A stretch of 32,116 nt of DNA from Planctomycetota bacterium (GTDB lineage Bacteria; Planctomycetota; OFTM77), in contig JAJDCO010000074.1 of NCBI GenBank assembly GCA_029260795.1, positions 1 to 32,116 on the forward strand, given 5' to 3'. Positions 1-8,478 of the stretch are shown one piece after another. The notes under the pieces are model-generated. The model saw only the letters and a program-made list of their open reading frames with translations, had not been told where the DNA came from and did not search any database. Position numbers and translations under genes: made by a program. Every line of letters begins with the position of its first letter. Position 1 is the first letter of the stretch.

Positions 1-1349
1 TCCGTGACTGGGTACGGCAACGGCTCGAAGAGGAGATCGCCGTGAGGACGCCCCGAAAGCAGCGGCTCACGGCAGCCCGAATTCATCGCTTGTTGCTCCA
101 GGATGGTCAGTCGGCTTCGTCAGCGGTGGTTCGGGGGCTGGTGAAGGAGATCCGGCTCGAGCTTCGAGACCCGCTCAAGCACGCCTACTTGCCCCTCGAG
201 TACATGGCCGGCGAAGACGCTCAGGTGGACTTCTTCGAGGGCGTCGTCGATCACGTTGACCTGGGACGGCAGAAGGTCTTCATCCTCTTGGTGCGGGCGT
301 GTTTCTCGGGAAGGACATTCGCCTACGCCGCGCCGAACCAAACCCGGGAGGCCCTGTTCGAAGGGTTGATGCAAGCCTTCGAGTGCTTTGGCGGCGTCTT
401 CCCGAATCTGTGGTTTGATAATTTGACGCCTGCGGTGAAGAGGGTCCTGAGAGGGCGAGACCGAGAGGTTCAAAGGGCCTTCGCTCGATTCCAGGCCCAC
501 TACGGATTCCGGGGCGAGTTCTGCTCGCCTGGCAAGGGCAACGAGAAAGGAGGCGTCGAGAATCAAGTCAAGTACAGCCGCCACGAGATCCTCTCGCCGA
601 TTCCCCAGATCTCCTCGCGCCAGGATGTCCAGGCGCTCTGTGATCAGTGGATGGAAAGGGATCTGGCGCGCTCGGCACGAGGTCAGGAGCTCAGCATCGG
701 GCAGCTCTGGGAGCGGGAAGCGGGCGCCCTCATTCCCCTGCCGTTGGGACGCTTCGATGCCAGCTCGGTGCACCCGGCGAAGGTGAGCCCGAGATCTTGG
801 ATCTCGGTCGGCACGAACTTCTACTCGGTACCCGTGGAGTGGGTCGGCCATCCCGTGCGCGTGAAGTGCGAAGCCGAGCGAGTGACCATCCACCACAAGC
901 ACGATCCCCCCGTGTCTCATCCGCGCAGCTACGGTCGTTTCGGAATGCTCCTCGATCTCGATCACTACTTGCCGCTGCTCCGAAGGAAGAGCCGCGGACT
1001 GGATCGCAGCGTACCGTTCCGGCAGTGGATCGAGAGCGCGCCCCCTTCCTGGAAGGTGTACCTCGAGACGATGCGGCGACTCATGGGCGAAGTGTCTGGA
1101 AGCCGTGAGTTCGTCGACACCCTCCTGCTCTGCCGAGTCTGGTCGGAAGCGAAGGTCAGCGCCGCCATCGAGAAGGCTCTGGGGCACCCAGAGATCTCGC
1201 TCGCGACGGTGCGTTACTACCTTTGGAAAGACCGTGAGGAGGATCAGCCCGCGGCCGGGAAGATCCACTACGAGGGACCGAAGGTCTCCGAGCCAAGCGC
1301 CTCGAGTTACATGACGCTTCTCCAGGGATCGCAGGAGGCAGGCAGATGA
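1..1349 (+). CDS. istA: IS21-family transposase IstA, 5' partial
   Basis: IstA is the DDE-type transposase that cuts and joins the IS21 ends. The frame runs open from base 3, so the GTG at 42 is internal and not the true start. The DDE triad is visible. Numbered from base 42, the first Asp is D63 in QVDFFEG, the second is D126 in LWFDNLTP and the Glu is E173 in KGGVENQVKY. The spacing suits the family. The C-terminal part contains a typical SWISVGTNFYSVP strand region. The missing upstream part should hold the DNA-binding helix-turn-helix. The stop codon overlaps the istB start (ATGA), the usual IS21 arrangement for coupled translation. The visible part has no frameshift, so the element may be active if the left end is intact. 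Confidence 0.93.
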   Translation, partial: RDWVRQRLEEEIAVRTPRKQRLTAARIHRLLLQDGQSASSAVVRGLVKEIRLELRDPLKHAYLPLEYMAGEDAQVDFFEGVVDHVDLGRQKVFILLVRACFSGRTFAYAAPNQTREALFEGLMQAFECFGGVFPNLWFDNLTPAVKRVLRGRDREVQRAFARFQAHYGFRGEFCSPGKGNEKGGVENQVKYSRHEILSPIPQISSRQDVQALCDQWMERDLARSARGQELSIGQLWEREAGALIPLPLGRFDASSVHPAKVSPRSWISVGTNFYSVPVEWVGHPVRVKCEAERVTIHHKHDPPVSHPRSYGRFGMLLDLDHYLPLLRRKSRGLDRSVPFRQWIESAPPSWKVYLETMRRLMGEVSGSREFVDTLLLCRVWSEAKVSAAIEKALGHPEISLATVRYYLWKDREEDQPAAGKIHYEGPKVSEPSASSYMTLLQGSQEAGR

Positions 1350-2122
1350 GCCATGAAGCGAACGAGGCTCGCCTGCTGTACCTTCTCAGCGAGCTCAAGC
1401 TCCCGGCGATCAAGAAGGTCTACCAGAAGGTGGCGCTGGAGATCGCAGCCGGAGGCGGCGACTTCATCTCCTACCTCCTGGCGATTCTCGAAGAAGAGGT
1501 CCAGGAGCGTCGAAGTCGGAGAATCCATCGCCGCATCAAGGAGGCAAAGTTCCGTCAAGTCAAACTGCTCAGCGAGCTGGACGCCTCGGCCCTGCCCAAG
1601 GGCATCTCGAGGACTCTGCTCAACGAGCTGGCTTCGGGGACCTATCTCGAAGAGACCTCAAACATCATCGCGATCGGCAACTCGGGCACGGGAAAGACCC
1701 ATGTCTGCACCGGCATCGCGATCGAAGCCTGCTACCGGGACAAGCGCGTACGAGCCTATACCGCGACCGAGCTGGTCTCCGAGCTGCAAGCTGCCCAAGA
1801 AGCTCACCAGCTTCATCGCTACCTCAAGCGATTCGCCACCTGGGATCTCGTCTTCGTCGATGAGCTCGGGTACCTGCCGATCACCGAGCACGGCGCTGAT
1901 CTTCTCTTCCAGGCTTTCAGCGAGCGTCACGAGCGCGGAAGCGTAATCGTCACCACCAACCTGCCCTTCCAAGATTGGGCGCAAGTATTCCAGACCGAGC
2001 GGCTGGCGGTCGCCATGCTCGATCGCATCACCCATCGTGCTCACATCCTGGAGATGAACGGCGAGAGCTACCGGCTCAAATCCGCTCGCGGCCAGAAGAA
2101 GAAACCAAGGAAGGAGGACTGA
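1346..2122 (+). CDS. istB: IS21-family transposition helper ATPase IstB
   Basis: IstB is the AAA+ (DnaC-like) ATPase that assembles on DNA and directs IstA to the target. The 258-residue length is normal for the family. Walker A is GNSGTGKT at residues 111-118 and Walker B is VFVDELGY at 169-176. A sensor-like TTNLPF strand follows. The N-terminal 80 residues form the helical IstB region. The ATG overlaps the istA stop and is preceded by AGGAGG (1333-1338) at a 7-base spacing, which settles the start. The lysine-rich end (KKKPRKED) is typical. Confidence 0.95.
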   Translation: MSHEANEARLLYLLSELKLPAIKKVYQKVALEIAAGGGDFISYLLAILEEEVQERRSRRIHRRIKEAKFRQVKLLSELDASALPKGISRTLLNELASGTYLEETSNIIAIGNSGTGKTHVCTGIAIEACYRDKRVRAYTATELVSELQAAQEAHQLHRYLKRFATWDLVFVDELGYLPITEHGADLLFQAFSERHERGSVIVTTNLPFQDWAQVFQTERLAVAMLDRITHRAHILEMNGESYRLKSARGQKKKPRKED

Positions 2123-2358
2123 GATCGTCGAGCGGGGTCGCGACTGGCGCCACCGACACCCCAAGGCTCGGTCAACGTCGAGGTCGGAAGCAACCTTCCA
2201 GGTGCGGACGGCCCCTCAAGGCCGACTCCCCACCCTGTTGTACCGGCCCTCCCCCCGGCGCCGAAAAGAGCTCAAACCAGAATGAGAGAAGGAGCCACTC
2301 AGATAGGAGCTCGCCCCACCCCAATCGGCTGGGCCGGGCTGGTCAAGCAACCGAAGGC

Positions 2359-2412
2359 GGGTGGGTCAATTTTCGAAGAGCAGGGTGGGTCACTTTTCGC
2401 TTGGCGTTTCCA
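2359..2412 (+). repeat. Tandem terminal repeats at the IS21 right end
   Basis: Two 17-base copies of GGGTGGGTCA[A/C]TTTTCG lie at 2359-2375 and 2383-2399. They are 24 bases apart and differ at one position. They are followed by TTGGCGTTTCCAC. Multiple short repeats inside each terminus are a known feature of IS21 elements, where they serve as transposase binding sites. Confidence 0.75.
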
Positions 2413-3343
2413 CCGATGGAATGCCGCAATGGCCTGCTGGAGAGAGAATCCGCACGAAAAGCTACGCCTGTGCGGCCGTCTCGAGTGATGAAGCGGTCCA
2501 TCCGGTCCCGGCAAAAGCCTGAACGGTACGAGGGGGGCAAACCTCGGGTGGTCACCAGATGGAATGTCATTCATGAAGCTTTCCAGGGAGACTCACCTAC
2601 ATGGACCGGTTGCCGGTCGTCACTGTTGCCGGTGTCGCGAGGAGTAGCTTCTGTTCTTCCAGGTGCTCGTTCCTAAACTTCCGATCATGGTACGGCGCCA
2701 TCCATCGGCATTGAACGCCGCGCTTCTGCACCGAAAAGGAGTAACGGCAGCGCTGTGGACCACCGGTTGCGAGTCGCAGGCTCGGGCACTTATCCGGTGA
2801 CGGGACGCTGCTTTGGTGTATGATCCGCGTGACAGCAGGTCGGGTTGCGTCCCGCTGCTGAGACGCAAGGAGCGCTCGCGCGAGAGGCGATGATTCGCTG
2901 AGGAGGAGAAGCGTCGATAAACAAACACGTCGGTAAGACCGTTCTTATCGCCCAGGATGAGGTTGCTCGCCCTACTGTCAAAAGCCAGGAGATCGCCAGA
3001 AGCTCGATAGGCTAGGTGGATGATAGATCGAGCGAGTCAGCTGCGCGATCGATGCGCCGACCTCGTGTCATACTTGGCGTCTTGGGCTTCGGACGGTGCC
3101 TGAGTGGTGAAGATCCTTCCGCAGAGACTGCAGCGCAGGCGCTTGACCTCAGAACCCGATCACGAGCCGCGCCCGCTGCATGGTCATCCGCCTGGCCAGC
3201 CCGGCCGTCTTCGAGCCCGAGTGCCGCTCACCCGAGCAGGTCGGCATTGCCAATCCCCATCTACCGGTACCGGGAGTTGGCAGCGCATCAAATACATACG
3301 GCTGAGGCCGAGAATAGGCGAGTGTTCCGAGAAGGAGCCATGA
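2413..3343. other. Gene-poor stretch after the IS element, no convincing gene
   Basis: About 930 bases with no ORF that I believe. The open frames here are short, arginine/serine/proline-rich and mutually antisense, as expected by chance in GC-rich DNA. I see no tRNA, no repeat array and no clear terminator. The last bases hold the ribosome site of the next gene (AAGGAG, 3332-3337). It is probably degraded DNA next to the insertion. Confidence 0.5.
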
Positions 3344-3754
3344 ATGTCAGAAAAGACCGTGTTTGATGACGGCTCGATCATCGTGACGACAGCTCGCATC
3401 TTGGCTGGCGGTACGACGTATGCGGTGAGAAACATCACGTCAGTGAGAATGAACACTACAACTAAGGAGATTCCCAGAAAGGCAGGCTTTGTTTCGCTGC
3501 TCTCATGGGGCGTAGGAGGGCTGATGGCTTTGTTCGGTTTCTCTGTTGGTAGTCAGGGAGGGGTGATCGTTTTCTTTATCGGCATGCTGATTATCGGCCT
3601 GGGCTACAGCATGAGATCGAGGAAGGGAGTTGAGACAACTTGCTCTGTAGTTATTTGCGCATCCTCCGGTGAATCGCGTGTGCTCGAATCGGAAGATTGT
3701 GATCACGTTCAGCGAATCGTTGATGCAATAAACGAAGCTCTTGTCGAAGGTTAA
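3344..3754 (+). CDS. Small two-helix membrane protein, DUF6232-like
   Basis: This 136-residue protein begins with a short beta-rich region (FDDGSIIVTTARILAGGTTYAVRNI spans about residues 7-31). Two hydrophobic segments follow, at about 48-68 (LLSWGVGGLMALFGFSV) and 71-88 (GVIVFFIGMLIIGLGYSM). A soluble C-terminal part contains an IVDAINEAL helix. This matches what I recall of DUF6232 proteins, whose function is unknown. AAGGAG lies 6 bases before the ATG. Base composition looks lower in GC than the surrounding genes, which suggests a separate origin. It has no obvious operon partner. Confidence 0.7.
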   Translation: MSEKTVFDDGSIIVTTARILAGGTTYAVRNITSVRMNTTTKEIPRKAGFVSLLSWGVGGLMALFGFSVGSQGGVIVFFIGMLIIGLGYSMRSRKGVETTCSVVICASSGESRVLESEDCDHVQRIVDAINEALVEG

Positions 3755-4044
3755 TGCGCTGTCATTGAGAGCCTGCGTCGGAATACCACGGCGTCTGGGC
3801 CACGGAGAAGCTGAGTCCCCTCTCGGATCAGGCGACGGAGGCCTACCCGGTCTGCTTCAGTGCGTCAGAAACGCGGCTGTTCTATAGGACGAAGCGGCCA
3901 TCAAAGGGATCAAGCGTCGTTGTTCCGGCCTCGCGCTCGGAAGCAAAATGCCTGAGGTGTATCGAGCCGAGTGCCTACCGCTGGGAATCGAGTACTTCGA
4001 GGAGCTGGCGAGGGGCAGAAGGTGAAGCGACCGAGCCTTTGTGA
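3755..4044. other. Intergenic stretch with a possible short coding remnant
   Basis: No full gene is visible. A frame open from about 3888 to a TGA at 4023-4025 encodes a peptide ending MPEVYRAECLPLGIEYFEE and a few more residues (ATG at 3948). It looks more protein-like than the surrounding noise but lacks a ribosome site. It may be the tail of a decayed gene. I do not recognise its family. Confidence 0.3.
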
Positions 4045-4297
4045 TCATGCATCCGAAGCAGAGTCCTCATCCAGCACGGCCGGCACGTAGACGCTCTTCA
4101 GTGGGATCAGGCCCTGGTATCTTCGGGTCGAGGCTTTCGTAGTGCGTCAGGATCAGCTGCACGATGTCGTCGCCATCGAGGAGACGGAGGTTGCTCCTGT
4201 TTCGCTCGAGGTTCTTTGCGGTGTGTTTGAATCTCCCGAGGGAGACGAAGAGGCCGTACTCTCCATGGTCGACCTTGCCGTAGAGAGCGGAAACGTC
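4045..4297 (-). pseudogene. Truncated, frameshifted remnant of an Mrr-like endonuclease gene
   Basis: This is a 3' fragment of a gene closely related to the intact endonuclease at 10808-11845. Read on the minus strand, it encodes the tail of the catalytic domain from DVSALYGKVDHGEYGLF onward and ends at a TGA (4045-4047). An extra base near 4120 shifts the frame after HYESLDPK. Removing it restores YQGLIPLKSVYVPAVLDED and the terminal stop. Upstream of 4297 the similarity stops abruptly, so the nuclease core residues are missing. By hand alignment I count about 19 differences over some 240 bases. Those I translated are almost all silent, so the fragment probably came from a once-functional homologue, not a fresh duplication. 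Confidence 0.85.
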
Positions 4298-4444
4298 CGC
4301 CTTTACGGTCTGGAGGAGATCAGCCTTGTCGAGATCCCATTGGTCCATTCCCCAAACGCAGAGGCCTCCTGGCGACCAGGTCATGTTTCCTCGCGGAGCT
4401 GTTTATTTATCCACTCTGGCAAGACTCCTGCCGTTACTCGGATC

Positions 4445-4473
4445 TTGACACAGTGGTGATTCGCTCAGAGAAT
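4445..4473 (+). promoter_or_regulatory. Candidate sigma70-like promoter for the propeller gene
   Basis: A perfect TTGACA (4445-4450) is followed after 17 bases by GAGAAT (4468-4473; 4 of 6 match to TATAAT). Transcription would start near 4480, leaving a leader of about 78 bases before the ATG at 4558. Promoter consensus in the presumed host lineage is uncertain. Confidence 0.4.
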
Positions 4474-4557
4474 CTCTCCCGAGCGATTCCTCTTAATCGG
4501 CTCTTTTCTCCCGGCGTTGGTACTCAGTAGGATCTGTGGAGAAGGGGCTCGGCCCTC

Positions 4558-6279
4558 ATGAAGATCGACTCAAGCATGTTCACCGTCAGCCTCCTCCCTA
4601 CCGTTCCGCTATTCCGTGGGACTGTCAGGTTCACCGGCTTGGTCCTCTTTATCCTGTGCGCCCCCGCGGCTCTGGCACAGGTTGGTACGACAAAGCGGCT
4701 GAGTACTGATTCAGGCGGTGTCGAAGGCAACAAGAAGTCTTGGATCTTGAGCCCAAGCAGTCATGGTGCCAGAAAGCTAGCGAGTGCTAGATTCGTCGTT
4801 TTTGATAGTGAAGCAACCAACTTTGCTGTCCAGGATCAGAACGGGCAGCCGGACGTGTTCCTTCGAGATCTGGTCACCGGTTCTGTTGACCGTATTAGCG
4901 TCGGCCCTGATGGGAGTGAGGGGAACTCGGCCAGCTACGTATCTTCGATCAGTGCTGACGGTAATCGAGTTGCCTTTTGGAGCTACGCCAGCAACTTCTC
5001 TCCCTTGGATCAGAACGCTGAAAGTGACATCTTCGTAAGGGATCGCGTTCTGGGTACTACGACTCTCGTGAGTGCCCGACCGGATGGGTATTCGGGTAAT
5101 GGGGTGTCCTTGAGCCCAGTTATTTCCGGAGATGGTAATGTCGTAGCATTCCTGAGCGTATCCACTGATCTCGTTTCTGGGGATACCAACGGCACGCACG
5201 ACGTTTTCGTCAGAGACCTTCAGGCCGGGCAGACGGAGCGAGTTAATGTTGGCGTGGATGGTCGCCAGGATCTCTGCCAGAGTGGTGGTCTCTCGATTAG
5301 CCTCAACGGCCGTTTCGTGGCCTTCGTCTCCTGCTCCAGGCTGACCCCTGACGCAATACACGGGATCTATCTGGTTTTCATGCGTGATCGAGAGACAGGA
5401 ACCCTAGAGGTGGTCTCCAAGAGTACCGAAGGTCTCGCCGCGAATAACCACTGCAACCGGCCATCCATCTCGGATGATGGTCGCTACGTGTGCTTCGAGA
5501 GCGGGGCCACGAATCTCGTTGACGGCGACATCAACGGCAGAAGCGATATCTTCGTGAGGGACCGGCAGCTCGGTACGACCGTCCGGGTCAGTCGGACGTA
5601 CGACGGAAGCCCAGCCAACGGTGATTGCTGGTCAGGGTTCCTGTCCGGGGACAGCAGCCGGGTGGTTTTCGCCAGCGACGCCTCGAACCTCGTCGCAGGG
5701 GACACGAATGGCCACTCCGATCTGTTCGTGACCGATCTGCTATCCAGTCGGACCTGGCTGGTCCCCTTCGATTCGCAGGGCGCTCAGCTTCCCGTGGATA
5801 CCCTTTACGGACAGCTCTCGGTGGAGGGTCGTTACCTCTTGATCGAGTCCCCCTCAGGAGCCCTCGTCGAGGGTGACACAAATGGTGTGATGGACGTTTT
5901 CCTCCACGACACGATTCGTGCCGAGTTCGAGGGCACTCCAAGCCCTGGGCAGCCAGGCAACTTTGCCGTCTTCAGCGCGATCGGCGAAACGGGTTACTTG
6001 GCGCTCGTCCTTCTCTCATGTTCGGGGACGGACGGTTTCGGCTTGCCTGGAGACGGACGAACGGTACCGCTTAGCTTCGACGCCTGTACAGCGTTGGGCC
6101 TCAGCCTCAGCCCGTTCTTGTCAGCCACGATAGGGAGCACCGGAATCGCAAGGACGCCGAGCATGCAGTTTCCACACCTTCCGGTCGGCTTCATCTTCTA
6201 CTGGTCGGCGGTAACCATCGATCAGAGCGTGCCTCGGTTCGTAACGGTGACAGGTCCCGGATCGGTCGTCGTCCAGTAA
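4558..6279 (+). CDS. Secreted PD40/TolB-like beta-propeller protein
   Basis: This 573-residue protein is probably exported. It has an N-terminal hydrophobic segment (about 24-40) and a likely signal peptidase site after CAPAALA, before Q41. The middle holds seven units of about 50 residues marked by D-x-N-G-x-x-D-[VIL]-F-[VL]-R-D-like strands. Examples are QPDVFLRD, ESDIFVRD, THDVFVRD, RSDIFVRD, HSDLFVTD and VMDVFLHD, with one degenerate copy, YLVFMRD. Each lies before a G-x-x-x-R-V-S-like strand and a DG turn. Seven such units fit a seven-bladed propeller of the PD40/TolB type. The last 100 residues form a separate beta-rich tail (VLLSCSGTDG...LPGDGRTVPLSF...) that resembles the tail encoded at 8479-8870. 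No catalytic residues are evident, so a surface-binding role is possible. Confidence 0.75.
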   Translation: MKIDSSMFTVSLLPTVPLFRGTVRFTGLVLFILCAPAALAQVGTTKRLSTDSGGVEGNKKSWILSPSSHGARKLASARFVVFDSEATNFAVQDQNGQPDVFLRDLVTGSVDRISVGPDGSEGNSASYVSSISADGNRVAFWSYASNFSPLDQNAESDIFVRDRVLGTTTLVSARPDGYSGNGVSLSPVISGDGNVVAFLSVSTDLVSGDTNGTHDVFVRDLQAGQTERVNVGVDGRQDLCQSGGLSISLNGRFVAFVSCSRLTPDAIHGIYLVFMRDRETGTLEVVSKSTEGLAANNHCNRPSISDDGRYVCFESGATNLVDGDINGRSDIFVRDRQLGTTVRVSRTYDGSPANGDCWSGFLSGDSSRVVFASDASNLVAGDTNGHSDLFVTDLLSSRTWLVPFDSQGAQLPVDTLYGQLSVEGRYLLIESPSGALVEGDTNGVMDVFLHDTIRAEFEGTPSPGQPGNFAVFSAIGETGYLALVLLSCSGTDGFGLPGDGRTVPLSFDACTALGLSLSPFLSATIGSTGIARTPSMQFPHLPVGFIFYWSAVTIDQSVPRFVTVTGPGSVVVQ

Positions 6280-6332
6280 TCCGACCGACGTTCGTTCGAG
6301 ACGGTCTGTCAGAGTTCCAGGAGAGGAATCTC

Positions 6333-6770
6333 GTGAATCTCGACCAATGGGTTCAGGTCGGAACGCTTGTCTCCACCGCGACAGGGGCCATCGGTTTGCT
6401 GATCGCAACGGCGATCTATCGGCGGCAGATGAACGCGCAGCTATTCCTCCAGTACACCCAACGGTACGAAGAGGTCATGCAGGCCTTTCCTGCAGAGGCG
6501 CGAGGTGCTCGTCTTGCCCTGACCGGCGAGCTGCCTCCTCCGGGCGAGGATCTGTCGTTCGCGATCCTCCGCTACCTGAACCTGTGTTCGGAGGAGTTCT
6601 ACCTCTGGGAAAGAGGTTACCTCTCGGGTCGCATCTGGCATATCTGGCGAGATGAGCTGGAGCGCACGATCCGATCACCGCTGATCCGTCGCGAATGGCC
6701 CAAGCCTCGAGACGAGTTCGCCTCTTATGCCGATTTCACTGCATTCGTCGAACGGGTGCAGTCGGCATGA
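6333..6770 (+). CDS. Small membrane-anchored protein of unknown function
   Basis: This 145-residue protein starts at a GTG preceded by AGGAGAGG (6319-6326) at a 6-base spacing. An N-terminal transmembrane helix (about residues 8-26, VGTLVSTATGAIGLLIATAIY) is followed by RRQ and a soluble helical domain (YTQRYEEVMQAFP, RYLNLCSEEFYLWERGYLS, IWHIWRDELERTI). The positive residues after the helix place the C-terminus in the cytoplasm. I recall similar short proteins annotated as hypothetical, with the pattern N-terminal helix, LFLQYTQRYEE and a W-rich helix pair. I cannot assign a function. It sits between two secreted propeller genes but need not act with them. Confidence 0.7.
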   Translation: MNLDQWVQVGTLVSTATGAIGLLIATAIYRRQMNAQLFLQYTQRYEEVMQAFPAEARGARLALTGELPPPGEDLSFAILRYLNLCSEEFYLWERGYLSGRIWHIWRDELERTIRSPLIRREWPKPRDEFASYADFTAFVERVQSA

Positions 6771-6931
6771 GGCTCACCCCGAGCGTGATTCACCGAGGCG
6801 AGCCATCACGCTCAGAAGGTGCGGTTGTGGACCATCTAGAGCTCCAAAACGCTGCCGGCAAGAGGCGGAGGAGTTTGCCCGATTCTCCTGGCGTTCGGTG
6901 CTGTGTTGCCCTCCTCGAATGGAGACGGATC

Positions 6932-8458
6932 ATGATGTCCAAGTGCGCTTTCTACCTTGCGATGGTGTTCGTGCTCATGGCAGGAATGAGCACTGGTCAG
7001 GTCACGCTTTACGAGAATGATGGTGAGGGCTGCGCCCAAAGCCTCCTGACTCTCGACGACATCGACCAGGATGGTGCGGCGGACCTCGTCTTCAACTGTG
7101 GGGATCCGAGCTACGCCTTTCGCGCGGTGTCCTCCCGCACCGGTCAGATTCTTTGGCAGATCTCGGGCTTGCCCTTCTCTGCGTGCGCTGTCCAGGACTG
7201 GGACGGCGATGGCGTGCGGGATCTCTTGATCCCATCCATCCTGGGATTCGTTGAGTTTTATTCAGGGGCCACTGGAGAGCAACTCGGCCACTACCGAGGG
7301 GGTGACAGCTTCGGCCGCGCGATGGTCGAGGCGGACGACCTGACCGGCGACAGCTATCCAGAGATCCTCATCTCGATTCCTCTGTTCGACGAGGATCGAG
7401 GCAAGGTGCAGCTGCTGAACCTGGCGAACTGGGACCGAGTGGGCTTTCGTGAAGGCGATCAGGTCGGAGACCTCTTCGGCGCCTCAGTCGCGATTCTCGA
7501 CGACATCGATGGAGATGGTCTGCGAGATGTCGCGGTCGGCGCACCCCTTTCCGACTTTAGGGCGATCGACGGAGGGCAAGTGAAGATCCTCTCCCAGGCG
7601 GACCTGTCCGTCATCTTCTCGATCAGTTTCGACGTAGAACACGCTGAGTTCGGCTTCTCGCTCGCCAACGGGCCCGACGTTGACGGGGACGGCTACCGAG
7701 ACCTCGTCATCGGGTCGCGAACCGAGTTCGCCCAGGTCTACTCGTCGCGAACCGCAGCTTTTCTCACGGCTATTCCTGAAGCAGGTGGAGCTACGACGGG
7801 GCTCGCGGATGCCGTCGATTTCGATGGTGACGGCATCCTCGACTTCATCACATTCTCGCCGAGCGTGCCCGGGGCCGAAGCGTCGGGGCGCGTGATCTCC
7901 GGCGGGACTCATGAAGTCCTGCTCGAAGTCCCTGGCCCCCTATCCTCTCCTCAGGACGGAAAGACGATCACGGTCATCGACTGGAACAATAATGGGCAGC
8001 CCGACCTCGCCGTCGGCTTCCCGGGTGGGAATCACCTCGAGATCGTTCAGGCGTGCGAGCTCCTTGCCGAGAGCTACGGACAGGGATGTCCTGGAACGGG
8101 CGGGCTCGTCCCGGATCTTTCGGCGGGTGGTTGTCCAACGCCAAGTGCCGCTCTGACGCTGTCTCTGGAACAGGGGCGCGGTGCAGCGCCGGGTGCGATC
8201 CTCGCAACTTTGGCAGGGCGAGCAGATCTGGATGCTTTTGGGTGCAAGCTGCTCGTGGCTCCTCCCTTCGTGCTGACTCCGTTTGCGCTGTCAGGACTCG
8301 AGGGCGAGGCCGGGGACGGATCATGGAACTTGAGCGTACCGGTCCCGTGGGGGCCCACCTGGGCGGGCCGCCTCGTGAATCTCCAGGCCTTCGTCATCGA
8401 TATCGGAGGTCCGTCCGGTGTCTCTTCTTCTCGCGGTCTCGAGGTAATGATTCAGTAG
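6932..8458 (+). CDS. Secreted FG-GAP (integrin-alpha-like) propeller protein
   Basis: The likely product is 508 residues. The frame is open further upstream, but the ATG at 6932 has GGAG (6921-6924) 7 bases before it and begins a clear signal peptide (MMSKCAFYLAMVFVLMAGMS, probable cleavage near STG/QV). Seven FG-GAP/VCBS-type units follow, each with a calcium-loop-like motif: DIDQDGAADLV, DWDGDGVRDLL, DLTGDSYPEIL, DIDGDGLRDVAV, DVDGDGYRDLVI, DFDGDGILDFI and DWNNNGQPDLAV. This implies a seven-bladed, calcium-stabilised extracellular propeller. The tail begins ESYGQGCPGTGGLVP and ends in an LQAFVID...SRGLEVMIQ strand set. I associate that domain with planctomycete-like secreted proteins. No enzyme motif is visible. 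Adhesion or surface display is an inference. Confidence 0.8.
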   Translation: MMSKCAFYLAMVFVLMAGMSTGQVTLYENDGEGCAQSLLTLDDIDQDGAADLVFNCGDPSYAFRAVSSRTGQILWQISGLPFSACAVQDWDGDGVRDLLIPSILGFVEFYSGATGEQLGHYRGGDSFGRAMVEADDLTGDSYPEILISIPLFDEDRGKVQLLNLANWDRVGFREGDQVGDLFGASVAILDDIDGDGLRDVAVGAPLSDFRAIDGGQVKILSQADLSVIFSISFDVEHAEFGFSLANGPDVDGDGYRDLVIGSRTEFAQVYSSRTAAFLTAIPEAGGATTGLADAVDFDGDGILDFITFSPSVPGAEASGRVISGGTHEVLLEVPGPLSSPQDGKTITVIDWNNNGQPDLAVGFPGGNHLEIVQACELLAESYGQGCPGTGGLVPDLSAGGCPTPSAALTLSLEQGRGAAPGAILATLAGRADLDAFGCKLLVAPPFVLTPFALSGLEGEAGDGSWNLSVPVPWGPTWAGRLVNLQAFVIDIGGPSGVSSSRGLEVMIQ

Positions 8459-8478
8459 GCGCTCGGAGGGTAAGCACC

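Larger units (their letters stand above)
1..2412 (+). mobile_element. IS21-family insertion sequence, left end outside the window
   Basis: The element consists of istA, istB and a right terminal region with tandem repeats. The istA frame is open to the first base of the window, so the left inverted repeat and the N-terminal helix-turn-helix of IstA lie upstream. The right end is placed near 2412, after the second copy of the repeat GGGTGGGTCA[A/C]TTTTCG and the tail TTGGCGTTTCCAC, which resembles the outer end of many IS21 elements. The exact last base and the target duplication cannot be fixed without the other end. Confidence 0.85.

Noticed and set aside
120..1268. Long minus-strand frame antisense to istA
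   Set aside because: The plus strand encodes a transposase with a full DDE triad. The minus frame has no recognisable domain or ribosome site.
6695..6931. Upstream extension of the FG-GAP protein
   Set aside because: It would bury the signal peptide 80 residues inside the protein. The ATG at 6932 has a ribosome site and begins the signal sequence.
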